The notes below the pieces were generated by a model. That model was not told the DNA's origin. It did no database searches and saw nothing but the letters and a program-made list of their open reading frames with translations. Made by a program: the position numbers and the translations under genes. From contig JADJUC010000010.1 of assembly GCA_016710885.1 (NCBI GenBank), positions 75,305 to 139,304 on the forward strand: DNA of 64,000 nt, in the 5' to 3' direction. Each line of letters begins with the position of its first letter. Within the stretch, counting starts at the first letter, position 1. The stretch comes from Candidatus Proximibacter danicus (lineage in GTDB: Bacteria; Pseudomonadota; Gammaproteobacteria; Burkholderiales; Rhodocyclaceae). Below are positions 10,710 through 19,749 of this stretch, one piece after another.

Positions 10710-11510
10710 ATGAATGCACCCGAAAGATTTTTCCTGGCTGACGTGCAGTCCAGCCCGGACGAGCGCCAACTGGCGATCCACCAGGTGGGTGTGCGCGGCC
10801 TGCGCTACCCGCTGGCGCTGTTTTCCGATCGCGGCGAGGTCCGCCATACGGTGGCTACCGTGGCCATGTCGGTCGGATTGCCACCCGAGGTGAAAGGGAC
10901 GCACATGTCGCGTTTCGTTGAACTTCTCGAAAGTCGCCGTTCGCCGATGTCGATGGCCGGGTTGCAGCGCATGCTTGAAGAAATGCTGGTCCGTCTTGAC
11001 GCGACCAGCGGCCGTATCGAAATGACATTCCCCTGGTTCATCACCAAGGCGGCGCCGGTCTCCGGGGTAGAGAGCATGCTCGACTACGACGTCACCCTTG
11101 TCCTCGAAAAGCGCGCCGGGAATTACGCTGAAACACGGCTTGAAGTCGTTGCGCCGGTGACCAGTCTGTGCCCGTGCTCAAAGAAGATTTCCGACTACGG
11201 CGCGCACAACCAGCGTTCGCACATCACGCTTGTTGTCCTGCTGCGGGCCGAAATGAGCATCGAGGCGCTTGTTCGCATTGCCGAAGAAGAGGCTTCCTGC
11301 GAGGTCTTCGGCTTGCTCAAGCGCCCCGATGAAAAATGGGTGACCGAGCGTGCCTACGACAACCCCAAGTTTGTTGAAGACCTGGTTCGCGACATCGCCC
11401 TGCGCCTGATGGATGAACCGCGAATTGCCGAATGGACGGTGAAGTCGGAGAACTTCGAGTCCATCCACAACCACTCGGCCTATGCCGAAATCCATGGACG
11501 CAACGCCTGA
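10710..11510 (+). CDS. folE2: GTP cyclohydrolase FolE2 (type IB)
   Basis: Converts GTP to 7,8-dihydroneopterin triphosphate, the first step to folates and other pterins. The metal-site cysteine lies in SLCPCSKKISDYGAHNQRS (about residues 150-168), and the C-terminal FESIHNHSAYAEI is typical of FolE2. An ATG at 10704 is too close to GGAG, so ATG at 10710 (MNAPERFFLADVQ, spacing 6) is preferred. folE2 is also found in LitR/CarH light-regulated clusters of other bacteria (family knowledge), possibly to feed photolyase or other pterin cofactors. Confidence 0.95.
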   Translation: MNAPERFFLADVQSSPDERQLAIHQVGVRGLRYPLALFSDRGEVRHTVATVAMSVGLPPEVKGTHMSRFVELLESRRSPMSMAGLQRMLEEMLVRLDATSGRIEMTFPWFITKAAPVSGVESMLDYDVTLVLEKRAGNYAETRLEVVAPVTSLCPCSKKISDYGAHNQRSHITLVVLLRAEMSIEALVRIAEEEASCEVFGLLKRPDEKWVTERAYDNPKFVEDLVRDIALRLMDEPRIAEWTVKSENFESIHNHSAYAEIHGRNA

Positions 11511-11533
11511 TCATCCAGGCGAAAGGGCTCGTC

Positions 11534-12886
11534 ATGAAAACGCAAACCCCCATCCGCAAAATCGCCGTCATCGGCAGCGGCATCTCCGGCTTGTCGGCCG
11601 CCTGGCTACTGTCGCAACAGTATGAAGTGACACTGTTCGAGGCCGGCGAAAAGTTGGGCGGCCATACCAATACGGTCGATGTCACCGTCGATGGCGTGAC
11701 GCATCCCGTCGATACCGGGTTCCTCGTCTTCAACCACAAGACCTATCCGAACCTGACCGCACTTTTTGCACAGCTTGAGGTAGCGAGCGTCGAGACCGAA
11801 ATGTCGTTTGCCGTCAGCCTTGAGTCGCCGGATCTCGAATGGGCCGGCTCCAGCCTGGCGACGGTCTTCGGCCAGAAACGCAACCTGGCGCGCCCCGCCT
11901 TCTGGCGCATGCTGGCCGACATCCTCCGCTTCAACCGGGAGAGCATCGCCTGGCTCGACGCCGGGCCAGACGAGCGCTTGAGCCTGCGTGACTACCTGCA
12001 GCAAAACGACTACTCCCGTGCCTTCACCGACTGGTATCTGTTGCCGATGGGGGCCGCGATCTGGTCGTGCCCGGCAGACAGCATGCTCGACTACCCGCTC
12101 GCCACCTTTGTCCGCTTTTGCCGCAACCATGGTCTGCTTCAGGTTTTCGATCGTCCGCTGTGGCGAACCGTGCAGGGCGGTGGGCGCGAGTACGTCAGGA
12201 AGCTGGCGGCGCAGATCGGCGACGAGCACATCCGCTTGGCGACACCGGTTCGCCGTGTTGAACGCTGCCCGGAGGGTGTCCGGCTGACCCTGGCGGACGG
12301 AGTGGAAACCTTCGATCAGGTTGTCCTCGCTTGTCACAGCGATCAGGCGCTGCATCTGCTCGGCAGTAGCGCCAGCGATGGCGAGCGAGAGCTGCTGTCG
12401 GCCATCCGCTATCAGCCCAACCGCGCAGTGCTGCATACCGACTCCGCCCTGCTGCCGCGCAACCGCAGCCTGTGGTCGGCATGGAATTACAGTGCCGGCA
12501 CCGATGCTGGCGCAAATGTCAGCAGTCAGAGCCCGGTCTCGGTTTCCTACCTGATCAATCGCTTGCAACCGCTGCCATTCGAGACCCCGGTCGTGGTCTC
12601 GCTCAATCCGCAGCGCGAACCGAATCCCGAGAAGGTGCTGGCTGAATTCACCTATGCCCATCCGCTGTTCGATGGTCCGGCCATTGCCGCGCAGGCCCGT
12701 CTGCATGAAATTCAGGGGGTCGATCGGCTCTGGTTCTGCGGCGCCTGGGGCGGCTACGGCTTTCACGAAGACGGCTTGCGTTCCGGCATGCAGGTGGCTG
12801 CCGCACTCGGCTGCCAGGCGCCTTGGCAAAAGCCGGTCATGCCGCTGGACGCTGCGTTGGCCCCCGCCGTGGTGGCGATGCAATGA
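11534..12886 (+). CDS. FAD-dependent amine-oxidase-like protein (COG2907)
   Basis: A 450-residue flavoprotein. The N-terminal dinucleotide fold reads VIGSGISGLSAAWLLSQ (about residues 11-27), then FEAGEKLGGHTNTV. The C-terminal FAD contact is in WFCGAWGGYGFHEDGLRSG, typical of this family. It is nearly always adjacent to DUF1365 and a CFA-synthase homologue, which suggests unsaturated or methylated fatty acyl chains as substrate (inference). Start ATG at 11534; an in-frame extension to 11432 would overlap folE2. The stop overlaps the next start (ATGA). Confidence 0.92.
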   Translation: MKTQTPIRKIAVIGSGISGLSAAWLLSQQYEVTLFEAGEKLGGHTNTVDVTVDGVTHPVDTGFLVFNHKTYPNLTALFAQLEVASVETEMSFAVSLESPDLEWAGSSLATVFGQKRNLARPAFWRMLADILRFNRESIAWLDAGPDERLSLRDYLQQNDYSRAFTDWYLLPMGAAIWSCPADSMLDYPLATFVRFCRNHGLLQVFDRPLWRTVQGGGREYVRKLAAQIGDEHIRLATPVRRVERCPEGVRLTLADGVETFDQVVLACHSDQALHLLGSSASDGERELLSAIRYQPNRAVLHTDSALLPRNRSLWSAWNYSAGTDAGANVSSQSPVSVSYLINRLQPLPFETPVVVSLNPQREPNPEKVLAEFTYAHPLFDGPAIAAQARLHEIQGVDRLWFCGAWGGYGFHEDGLRSGMQVAAALGCQAPWQKPVMPLDAALAPAVVAMQ

Positions 12887-13647
12887 ACGCACTGCAGCTC
12901 TGTTTCGGACAAGTCATGCACCGCCGACTGCGGCCGACGGTGCATGCCTTCCGCTACCCGGTCTTCTATTTCCGGATGCGTCTGCAGGACATCGACCAGA
13001 TTGAACGGCCGCTGCTGTCCCGCAACCGCTTCAACCTGTTTTCTGTGCACGATGCGGACCACGGCGCGCGCGACGGTTCCCCGCTGCTCGGCTGGATCCA
13101 CGCCCTGCTGGCGCGTGAAGGCGTGGTGGCGGATGGCGATATCTGGCTGCAGACTTTCCCCCGGGTACTCGGCTACGTCTTCAACCCGGTCAGCTTCTGG
13201 TATTGCCATGGTCGTGACGGCGGCCTCAAGGCGGTGCTGGCCGAGGTGAATAACACGTTTGGCGAACACCACAACTACCTGCTGGTTGCGCCTGGCGGTG
13301 GCGATATCCGGGAAGGCCAGACGCTGCAGGCGAAGAAGATTTTCCATGTGTCCCCGTTCATGGCGGTGAATGGTTATTACCGCTTCCGTTTTTTTGGTGG
13401 GGCCGGCAGTCGCCAGGGCGGCGCGCGGATCGAACATGCCGACGAGCTTGGCGAACTGCTGCATACGGCGGTATCCGGCACTGCCGAAGAGGCGACTACC
13501 GGCCGCCTGCTGAAGGCATTTCTGACTTATCCCTTGCAGAGCGTCGGCGTCATCCTGCGCATCCATTGGCAGGCGCTGCAACTCTGGCTGAAACGCGTTC
13601 CCTTCTTTTCAAAACCCGCGCCCCCGCTTGAGGAGACCACACGATGA
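12883..13647 (+). CDS. DUF1365 family protein (COG3496)
   Basis: A 254-residue member of DUF1365, whose biochemical role I cannot state. Conserved segments include VMHRRLRPTVHAFRYPVFYF near the start, LQTFPRVLGYVFNPVSFWYC and EVNNTFGEHHNYLL. The family is genetically tied to COG2907 oxidases and CFA-like methyltransferases. Both gene ends overlap their neighbours by 4 nt, showing tight translational coupling in the operon. Confidence 0.92.
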   Translation: MNALQLCFGQVMHRRLRPTVHAFRYPVFYFRMRLQDIDQIERPLLSRNRFNLFSVHDADHGARDGSPLLGWIHALLAREGVVADGDIWLQTFPRVLGYVFNPVSFWYCHGRDGGLKAVLAEVNNTFGEHHNYLLVAPGGGDIREGQTLQAKKIFHVSPFMAVNGYYRFRFFGGAGSRQGGARIEHADELGELLHTAVSGTAEEATTGRLLKAFLTYPLQSVGVILRIHWQALQLWLKRVPFFSKPAPPLEETTR

Positions 13648-14867
13648 ACACACTTGATTACTCGCTGGCTTCACCCTGCCCGGCCGCTGTGTCGGCCCCG
13701 GCTGCGGCGAAAACCGTTTTCCGCCTGCTCGCCTCGCTGCGTCACGGCTCGCTCGATCTGCGCTTGCCGGAGGGCGGCTCCTTGCCCTTTGGCGAAGGCG
13801 TCCCCGTCGCCGCGCTGCAGCTCAATGACTGGTCGCTGTTCGACGCGGTGCTGGCGCAGGGTGATATCGGCCTTGCCGAGTCGTATATCGACGGTGCCTG
13901 GGACAGCCCCGATCTCGCCGGGCTATTGACGCTCTTTGCCGAAAACCGGCAGGCGCTGTCGCAAGCCGTCTATGGCAATTTCTTCCGCTTGCTGCTGGCG
14001 CGCATCAAGCACGGGCTCAATGCCAATACGCGCAAGGGTTCCCGCCGCAACATCATGGCCCACTACGATCTCGGCAATGACTTCTATCGCGAGTGGCTGG
14101 ACCCGACGATGAGCTATTCGGCAGCGCTCTACGCCGATGCCGAGGATGGCCGGATGGATAGCGCGCAACAGGCCAAGTATCGGCGAATCCTGCGTCGCCT
14201 GGATGTACGACCCGGCGACCGCATTCTCGAAATCGGCTGCGGCTGGGGCGGTTTTGCCGAACTGGCCGCCCGCGAAGCCGGCGCCGAGGTGCATGGCATC
14301 ACGTTGTCGCCGGCCCAGCTCGAGTGGGCACAGGCGCGCATGCGCCGGGCCGGGCTGGAAAATCAGGTGAAGCTGGAACTGGTGGACTACCGGGATCTCA
14401 CCGGCAGCTATACGCACATCGTTTCGATCGAAATGTTCGAGGCCGTTGGCGAGCGCTGGTGGCCGACCTATTTTGATGCGCTGGCGCGTTTGCTGGCACC
14501 GGAAGGGCGGGCGCTGATCCAGACGATCACCATCCGCGACGATCTCTTTGCGCGTTACCGGCGTGGCACCGATTTCATCCAGCAGCACGTCTTCCCCGGC
14601 GGCATGCTGCCTTCGCCTTCGGTGTTTTCGCAGCATGCGGCGCGTGCCGGATTTTCAGTACGCGATGCCTACGCTTTCGGTGACGGTTACGCGCGCACGC
14701 TCTCGGGCTGGGCGACCGCTTTTGAAAAATCCTGGCCGGCGATCGAGCAACTCGGCTTCGATGAGCGTTTCCGCCGCCTCTGGCGTTTCTATCTGGCCTA
14801 CTGCGAAGCCGGCTTCCGCAGCGGCTGCACCGACGTCTATCAGTTTGAACTGGCGCGCAAGACATGA
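13644..14867 (+). CDS. Cyclopropane-fatty-acyl-phospholipid synthase family methyltransferase
   Basis: A 407-residue SAM-dependent enzyme that methylates or cyclopropanates double bonds of membrane phospholipids. An N-terminal lipid-binding domain (about 1-110, with YIDGAWDSPDL) is followed by the methyltransferase core with HYDLGNDFY, SAM motif ILEIGCGWGGFAELAAREAG (about 195-214) and the HVFPGGMLPS loop. Within this cluster it may act with the FAD oxidase and DUF1365, as in furan-fatty-acid or singlet-oxygen operons of other proteobacteria (inference). Coupled by overlap to both neighbours. Confidence 0.92.
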   Translation: MNTLDYSLASPCPAAVSAPAAAKTVFRLLASLRHGSLDLRLPEGGSLPFGEGVPVAALQLNDWSLFDAVLAQGDIGLAESYIDGAWDSPDLAGLLTLFAENRQALSQAVYGNFFRLLLARIKHGLNANTRKGSRRNIMAHYDLGNDFYREWLDPTMSYSAALYADAEDGRMDSAQQAKYRRILRRLDVRPGDRILEIGCGWGGFAELAAREAGAEVHGITLSPAQLEWAQARMRRAGLENQVKLELVDYRDLTGSYTHIVSIEMFEAVGERWWPTYFDALARLLAPEGRALIQTITIRDDLFARYRRGTDFIQQHVFPGGMLPSPSVFSQHAARAGFSVRDAYAFGDGYARTLSGWATAFEKSWPAIEQLGFDERFRRLWRFYLAYCEAGFRSGCTDVYQFELARKT

Positions 14868-15394
14868 AACGCTGGCGGCTGATCCCGATCTTGCTGGCCC
14901 TGGTGGCCGGCAACGTTCTTGCCTTGCCCGATCCGGTCCGTGCCGGTCGCGCGGACTGGCGCGAATGGGGCAGCGGCGAGATGACCTGGTTCGGCTTCGC
15001 GCTTTACCGCGCGACCCTGTGGGTCTCGGGACAGGACGACGGGGTCTTGCGCGAGGGGGTGCCGCTGGCACTGGCGCTGGAATACCGGCGGGACATTCCC
15101 GGCGAGCGCATCGTGCGTGCGAGTGTTGACGAAATGCGCAAGCTCGGCGCCACAGAGGCCCAGTTGCAGGGCTGGGAAGCCGAGATGCGCCGGGTCTTTC
15201 CCGACGTGAAGAAAGGTGATGTTCTCACTGGTGTCCTCTTGCCCGGCCAGGGCGCGCGCTTCTTCCACCAGAACCGCTTGCTCGGCGATGTCACAGACGC
15301 CGCGTTCGCGCGCACCTTCTTCGCCATCTGGCTCGATCCGAAGACCAGTGCTCCGGACGTGCGCCTGGCCCTGTTGCGCCTGAAGGCCGACTGA
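14864..15394 (+). CDS. Exported chalcone-isomerase-like protein
   Basis: A 176-residue protein with a signal peptide (about residues 1-20, ending ALA) and a chalcone-isomerase-like fold signature: FGFALYRATLWVSG, LALEYRRDIPG and FFAIWLDPKTSAPDVRLALL at the end. Bacterial members of this family are not flavonoid enzymes and may bind fatty acids (family-level inference). It overlaps the CFA synthase stop by 4 nt and belongs to the same operon. Confidence 0.85.
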   Translation: MKRWRLIPILLALVAGNVLALPDPVRAGRADWREWGSGEMTWFGFALYRATLWVSGQDDGVLREGVPLALALEYRRDIPGERIVRASVDEMRKLGATEAQLQGWEAEMRRVFPDVKKGDVLTGVLLPGQGARFFHQNRLLGDVTDAAFARTFFAIWLDPKTSAPDVRLALLRLKAD

Positions 15395-15395
15395 G

Positions 15396-16637
15396 ATGCA
15401 AGGCGTCGCGCTGGCTCCTCGGCAGTGGCTGGCTTACGGCCTTTTCGGCTTGCCGCTGGCGATGGTTGCGCTACCGGTCTACGTTCATGTGCCGCGTCTC
15501 TATGCCGAGACCGGGATGAATCTGGCGCTGCTCGGATTCCTGCTGCTTGGCACGCGCCTGCTCGATGCCTTCGTCGATCCGCTGCTGGGCGGCTGGTCGG
15601 ATCGCACCGTCAACCGGCAGCGCTTGATTCTTCTGGCACTGCCATTTCTCGCCATCGGCATGCTCGGGCTGATGCACCCGCAGGAAACACGGACTGCGCT
15701 GTGGTTGCTGCTGGCGCTGCTGGCCACCTATTTCGGTTTCAGCCTGGCCAGCATTGCCTACCAAGCCTGGGGTGCCGAGCTCGGCGGAAACTCCGGTGAG
15801 CGCACCTTGCTGACCGCCTGCCGCGAAGGCTTTGGTCTGCTTGGCGTGGTGCTGGCTTCGATTCTCCCCCTCTGGCTGGCGAGCGATGTGGCCTCCGGCC
15901 TTGCCCAACTGGCCTGGGTATTCGTTCCGGTCTTGCTGGTCGGGGCAGCACTGACGCTGCTGGGTGCGCCACGTGTGCCGACCCGTTCTCCGGTGAGTGA
16001 GTCGTCGTCGTTGTATCAGGCCTTGTCGGATGGGCGCTTCCGGCGCTTGCTGCTGGTCTTTGTCGCCAACGGCACGGCGGCCGCGCTGCCGGCGACCCTG
16101 GTGCTGTTTTTTGTCGCCGATGTGCTGCAGGCAGAAAAATCGGGCGGCTTTTTCCTCGCCTTGTATTTCGTTGCCGGCGTCGCCGGTCTGCCCCTGTGGT
16201 TGCGGCTTTCTCGGCGCATTGGCCGTGTCCATGCCTGGCTAACCTCGATGGCGCTGGCCTGTGCGGCTTTCATCGGCGCGCTGACGCTTGGCGCGGGCGA
16301 TGTCTGGCCCTTTGCGCTGGTCTGCCTGGCCTCGGGGCTGGCTTTCGGGGCCGACCTTGCCCTGCCGCCGGCACTCTTGGCCGATATGGCTGAAAGCCCG
16401 CAGGCCAAGGCGGGCGCTGGTTCCTATTTCGGCTGGTGGAACCTGGTGACCAAACTCAATCTGGCACTGGCCGCCGGCATTGCGTTGCCCTTGCTTGGCG
16501 TGCTGGGCTACCAGCCGGGCGGCAGCAGCGGTCTGTTATCCCTGGCACTGGTTTACTGCCTGTTGCCGGTGGCCTTGAAACTTGTTGCCGCGGCGCTGGC
16601 ATGGCGCTGGCGGCGAATCCTGGAGGTGCAGTCGTGA
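15396..16637 (+). CDS. GPH-type MFS transporter (COG2211)
   Basis: A 413-residue, twelve-helix permease of the glycoside-pentoside-hexuronide:cation symporter group. The helix 1-2 region has the typical LLLGTRLLDAFVDPLLGGWSDR. Homologues sit in CFA/oxidase operons such as the singlet-oxygen-induced one in Rhodobacter, so a lipid-related or signalling cargo is possible rather than sugar. The start follows the previous stop by one base and the stop overlaps the next gene's GTG. Confidence 0.88.
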   Translation: MQGVALAPRQWLAYGLFGLPLAMVALPVYVHVPRLYAETGMNLALLGFLLLGTRLLDAFVDPLLGGWSDRTVNRQRLILLALPFLAIGMLGLMHPQETRTALWLLLALLATYFGFSLASIAYQAWGAELGGNSGERTLLTACREGFGLLGVVLASILPLWLASDVASGLAQLAWVFVPVLLVGAALTLLGAPRVPTRSPVSESSSLYQALSDGRFRRLLLVFVANGTAAALPATLVLFFVADVLQAEKSGGFFLALYFVAGVAGLPLWLRLSRRIGRVHAWLTSMALACAAFIGALTLGAGDVWPFALVCLASGLAFGADLALPPALLADMAESPQAKAGAGSYFGWWNLVTKLNLALAAGIALPLLGVLGYQPGGSSGLLSLALVYCLLPVALKLVAAALAWRWRRILEVQS

Positions 16638-17197
16638 ATGGCGAAAAAATTTTGAATGCTGCGGGCAGGCAGGGCCGATGGGGCGCCCTGCTTGTTTTTC
16701 TGACGCTGGGGCTGGCGGGCTGTGCCGGCATTCCGGTGGAGACGTATCGTGCGGAGAAGCCCGTGCTCGATCTGAAAACCTATTTCAACGGCACGATCGA
16801 TGCGTGGGGAATGTTCCAGGATCGCTCGGGCGAGGTGGTCAAGCGCTTCACCGTGGTCATCGACGCCAGCTGGCAGGGCGATGTCGGCACGCTTGACGAA
16901 CGTTTCTCGTGGTCGGATGGGACTGCCTCGCGGCGGGTGTGGACCATCACCAAGGGCGGCGATGGTCGTTATGTCGGCCGCGCCGACGATGTGGTTGGTG
17001 AGGCGCTGGGCGAAGCGGCCGGCAATGCCTTGCGCTGGCGTTATGTGCTGGCGCTGCCGGTGGATGGCCGGACGATCAACGTCGACTTCGATGACTGGAT
17101 GTTCCTGATCGACGACAAGGTGATGCTCAACCGCTCGCAGATGCGCAAGTGGGGTTTCCATCTTGGCGAAGTGACCCTTTCCTTCACGCGGCGCTGA
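16634..17197 (+). CDS. DUF3833 lipoprotein
   Basis: A 187-residue predicted lipoprotein with lipobox LGLAGCAG (lipidated Cys near residue 31), then the DUF3833 core with YFNGTIDAWGMFQDRSGEVV, DERFSWSDG and DDWMFLIDDKVMLNRSQMRK. Function unknown; the fold family suggests a lipid-binding role. GTG at 16634 overlaps the transporter stop, fixing the start. The gene is a regular member of the DUF1365/CFA operon type. Confidence 0.87.
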   Translation: MNGEKILNAAGRQGRWGALLVFLTLGLAGCAGIPVETYRAEKPVLDLKTYFNGTIDAWGMFQDRSGEVVKRFTVVIDASWQGDVGTLDERFSWSDGTASRRVWTITKGGDGRYVGRADDVVGEALGEAAGNALRWRYVLALPVDGRTINVDFDDWMFLIDDKVMLNRSQMRKWGFHLGEVTLSFTRR

Positions 17198-17215
17198 GTT
17201 GAAGATCGCGTAACG

Positions 17216-18013
17216 ATGAACACACCGATTACCGATTGGCGCGAGAAACGGGTCTGGTTGCTGGGCGCTTCCACCGGCATTGGCGCCGCGCTGGCGACGG
17301 CCTTGCTGGCCCGTGGCGCGCGCGTTGCGGTTTCGGCGCGGAGCGCCGGCAAGCTGGCGACCTTGACCGAAAACGCGCCTGCCGCGCTGTTGCTGCCGTG
17401 CGACGCCAGCGATGCGGAAAGTGTCGCCAACGCCTGGCAGGAACTGCTGCGGCAGTGGGGCGGGGTGGATGTGGCGATCTATCTGGCCGGGGACTATGTG
17501 CCGATGCGCGCCTGGGATCTGGACATGGGGGCAGGGATAGCCAGTGCGCGGCACATGATGGATACCAATCTGGTCGGCGCCCTTGCTTTTGCCGCGTGTG
17601 TCGTGCCGCATCTGCTCGCCAGGGAGAAAGGTGACGGTGCCGGGCCGGCGGAAATCGCCTTTGTCGCCAGCGTTGCCGGCTATCGCGGGCTTCCAAAATC
17701 CCTGATCTATGGGCCCACCAAGGCGGCATTGATCAATTTTGCCGAGGCGCTGGCACTTGATCTGCAGCCACGCGGCATCGGCGTACGCATCATCAATCCC
17801 GGCTTCGTGGCTACCCTGTTGACCGCGAAGAACGATTTTTCCATGCCGGCCTTGATGACCGCACAGGAAGCCGCAGCCGAGATCATCGCGGGGTATCGCA
17901 GCAGCGCTTTCGAGATCCATTTTCCGAAGCGCTTTACCTGCGTCATGAAGCTGCTTGCCTTGTTGCCGGCGCGTTTTTACTTCCCGCTGGTGCGTCGAAT
18001 GACCGGAGCCTGA
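17216..18013 (+). CDS. Short-chain dehydrogenase/reductase
   Basis: A 265-residue NAD(P)-dependent oxidoreductase. Cofactor loop GASTGIG at residues 17-23; catalytic Ser in FVASVAGYRG; catalytic Tyr/Lys in YGPTKAA (about 163-169). A C-terminal hydrophobic segment (LLALLPARFYFPLVRR) suggests membrane association. The substrate is unknown; the operon context points to a lipid-derived aldehyde or ketone. Starts 18 nt after the lipoprotein gene. Confidence 0.92.
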   Translation: MNTPITDWREKRVWLLGASTGIGAALATALLARGARVAVSARSAGKLATLTENAPAALLLPCDASDAESVANAWQELLRQWGGVDVAIYLAGDYVPMRAWDLDMGAGIASARHMMDTNLVGALAFAACVVPHLLAREKGDGAGPAEIAFVASVAGYRGLPKSLIYGPTKAALINFAEALALDLQPRGIGVRIINPGFVATLLTAKNDFSMPALMTAQEAAAEIIAGYRSSAFEIHFPKRFTCVMKLLALLPARFYFPLVRRMTGA

Positions 18014-18014
18014 A

Positions 18015-18443
18015 ATGAACGAATCCCTTGAACGACTGATTGATTTCTACCAGACCCTGACGCTCGATCGCGTCCCCGATTTCGCCCGTTTCTACAGTGA
18101 AGACGCCTGGTTCAAGGACCCGTTCAACGAGGTGCGTGGCTTGCCGGCGATCGAACGCATCTTTACGCACATGTTCAGGCAGATCGACGCGCCGCGCTTT
18201 TCGGTAAGCGAGCGCCTGGTGGCGCCGAATGGCGTCATGCTGGTGTGGGAGCTGCACTACCGCGTGCGCTTGTGGGGGCGGGGCGAGCCGCAGGTGATGC
18301 GCGGGGTTTCGCACCTGCGCTTCGATGACCGCGGTTACGTCAATTACCACCGCGACTACTGGGATACCGGCGAGGAGCTTTACGCCAAACTGCCCGGCGT
18401 GGGCTGCATCGTGCGCGGCTTGCGCCGCGCACTGTCGGCTTGA
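18015..18443 (+). CDS. SnoaL/NTF2-like domain protein
   Basis: A 142-residue protein of the nuclear-transport-factor-2-like (SnoaL) cone fold. It opens with LERLIDFYQTLTLDRVPDFA and contains YSEDAWFKDPFNEVRG, typical of small ligand-binding or enzyme members. It is the last gene of the CarH-controlled run, one base after the SDR stop, and converges on the BON lipoprotein gene 20 nt away. Catalytic function not predictable. Confidence 0.85.
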   Translation: MNESLERLIDFYQTLTLDRVPDFARFYSEDAWFKDPFNEVRGLPAIERIFTHMFRQIDAPRFSVSERLVAPNGVMLVWELHYRVRLWGRGEPQVMRGVSHLRFDDRGYVNYHRDYWDTGEELYAKLPGVGCIVRGLRRALSA

Positions 18444-18463
18444 ACGCCGGCTGATCGCCCCGG

Positions 18464-19114
18464 TCAGTTTTCCTTGACCGGCGCCGGCTGCTGCGCCGGG
18501 CCACTTTCAGGCGGTGCGACGTCAAGCTTCCTGGCTTGTTCTGCGGGGATGATCTCCATGACGTTCACCACCTTTTTTACGCCGGCCGTGGTCCGGGCGA
18601 TTTCGATGGCGGCGTCGGCCTCGGCACGGGTGACCATGCCCAGGAGGTGTACGGTGCCGGCCTCGGTGACGACCTTGACCAGGTTGGCGCGGAACTTCCC
18701 GCCGTCAACAAAGCGCCCCTTCACCTTGGAAGTGATGAAAGCATCGTTGCTGCGGTTCTGGAAGGAACTCGTCGGGCCGATCTGCAGTTCGTTCCAGACC
18801 TGCGTGACATTGGGTTGCCCGCTCGCCATGCGCTCGATCTCGGTACGCGTCTGCTCGTCCGGCACTTCTCCCGTGAGCAACACCTTGCGGTTGTAGCTGG
18901 TCTGGTTGAGGTGCACCTTGTCGCCGTACTTGTTCATGACGTTGCCGAGAATCTTCCATTCGATCCCCTCGTCTTCCGTCTGTGCGCCGAAGGAGCGGCG
19001 GTCAAAAACGGCAAGGGCGCCGCTGGTGACGCCGGTGGCGACGGCAGCAACGCAGCCGGTCAGTGCCGGGGCAATAAGGGCGGCAAGCAGGATGGCGGTC
19101 AGGGTACGTTTCAT
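18464..19114 (-). CDS. BON-domain lipoprotein, DolP/YraP-like
   Basis: A 216-residue outer-membrane lipoprotein with signal peptide and lipobox ALTGC (Cys21), two BON domains (about 50-115 and 125-190) and a proline-rich tail. The E. coli counterpart DolP supports outer-membrane integrity and septal cell-wall splitting. The order yraN - (HIRAN) - SIS protein - BON lipoprotein mirrors E. coli yraN-diaA-dolP. Its start overlaps the SIS gene stop by 4 nt. Confidence 0.9.
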   Translation of the reverse strand: MKRTLTAILLAALIAPALTGCVAAVATGVTSGALAVFDRRSFGAQTEDEGIEWKILGNVMNKYGDKVHLNQTSYNRKVLLTGEVPDEQTRTEIERMASGQPNVTQVWNELQIGPTSSFQNRSNDAFITSKVKGRFVDGGKFRANLVKVVTEAGTVHLLGMVTRAEADAAIEIARTTAGVKKVVNVMEIIPAEQARKLDVAPPESGPAQQPAPVKEN

Positions 19115-19704
19115 TCTTCATCTCCCAGCAGCAGGCAATCGATACCATCGCACAGGCAGTGGATGGCGAGGAGGTGTGTTTCCTGGATACGGGCCGTACG
19201 CTCCGCAGGAACACAGATATGGATGTCGCCTTCGCGCAGCATCTGGCCGATCTTGCCGCCGTCCCTGCCGGTGAGTGCCACCACCGTCAGATCATTGCTG
19301 TGCGCGGCCTGAATGGCCTCGACGATGTTGGCCGAGTTGCCCGAGGTCGAAATGGCCAGCAGCACGTCGCCCGGTTGGCCAAGTGCGCGCACCTGCTTGG
19401 CGTAGATGACATTGAAGCTGTAGTCGTTGGCGACGGCGGTCAGGATCGAACTGTCAGTGGTCAGGGCGATGGCCGCCAGCTCCTGCCGCTCGGCCTCGAA
19501 GCGGCCGACCAGTTCGGCGGCAAAGTGCTGCGCGTCGGCAGCCGAGCCGCCATTGCCGCAGGCGAGAATCTTGCCGTTGTTGATGAGGCAGGTCACCATC
19601 GTTTGTGCGGCGTCTGAAATCGGGGCAGCGAGCAGTTCCATGGCATCAAGCTTGGTCTGGGCGCTGTCTTGAAAATGCTGGCTGATGCGGGCAATGAGGT
19701 CCAT
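19111..19704 (-). CDS. gmhA: SIS-domain protein: phosphoheptose isomerase GmhA / DiaA-like
   Basis: A 197-residue SIS protein with GNGGSAADAQHFAAEL (sugar-phosphate loop) and the C-terminal RIQETHLLAIHCLCDGIDC. The His/Glu pair in QHFAAEL and the Gln and His of the last helix, which bind zinc in GmhA, are kept, favouring sedoheptulose-7-phosphate isomerase. The CLCDGID tail and the genomic position next to yraN also resemble DiaA, which promotes DnaA assembly. The symbol is therefore provisional. ATG at 19704 is preferred over one 18 nt upstream because it matches the family start MDLIARI. Confidence 0.85.
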   Translation of the reverse strand: MDLIARISQHFQDSAQTKLDAMELLAAPISDAAQTMVTCLINNGKILACGNGGSAADAQHFAAELVGRFEAERQELAAIALTTDSSILTAVANDYSFNVIYAKQVRALGQPGDVLLAISTSGNSANIVEAIQAAHSNDLTVVALTGRDGGKIGQMLREGDIHICVPAERTARIQETHLLAIHCLCDGIDCLLLGDEE

Positions 19705-19749
19705 GCAGGGAATGAGTCGCAATAGGTTGAAAAAGTGCGGTCGATTCTA

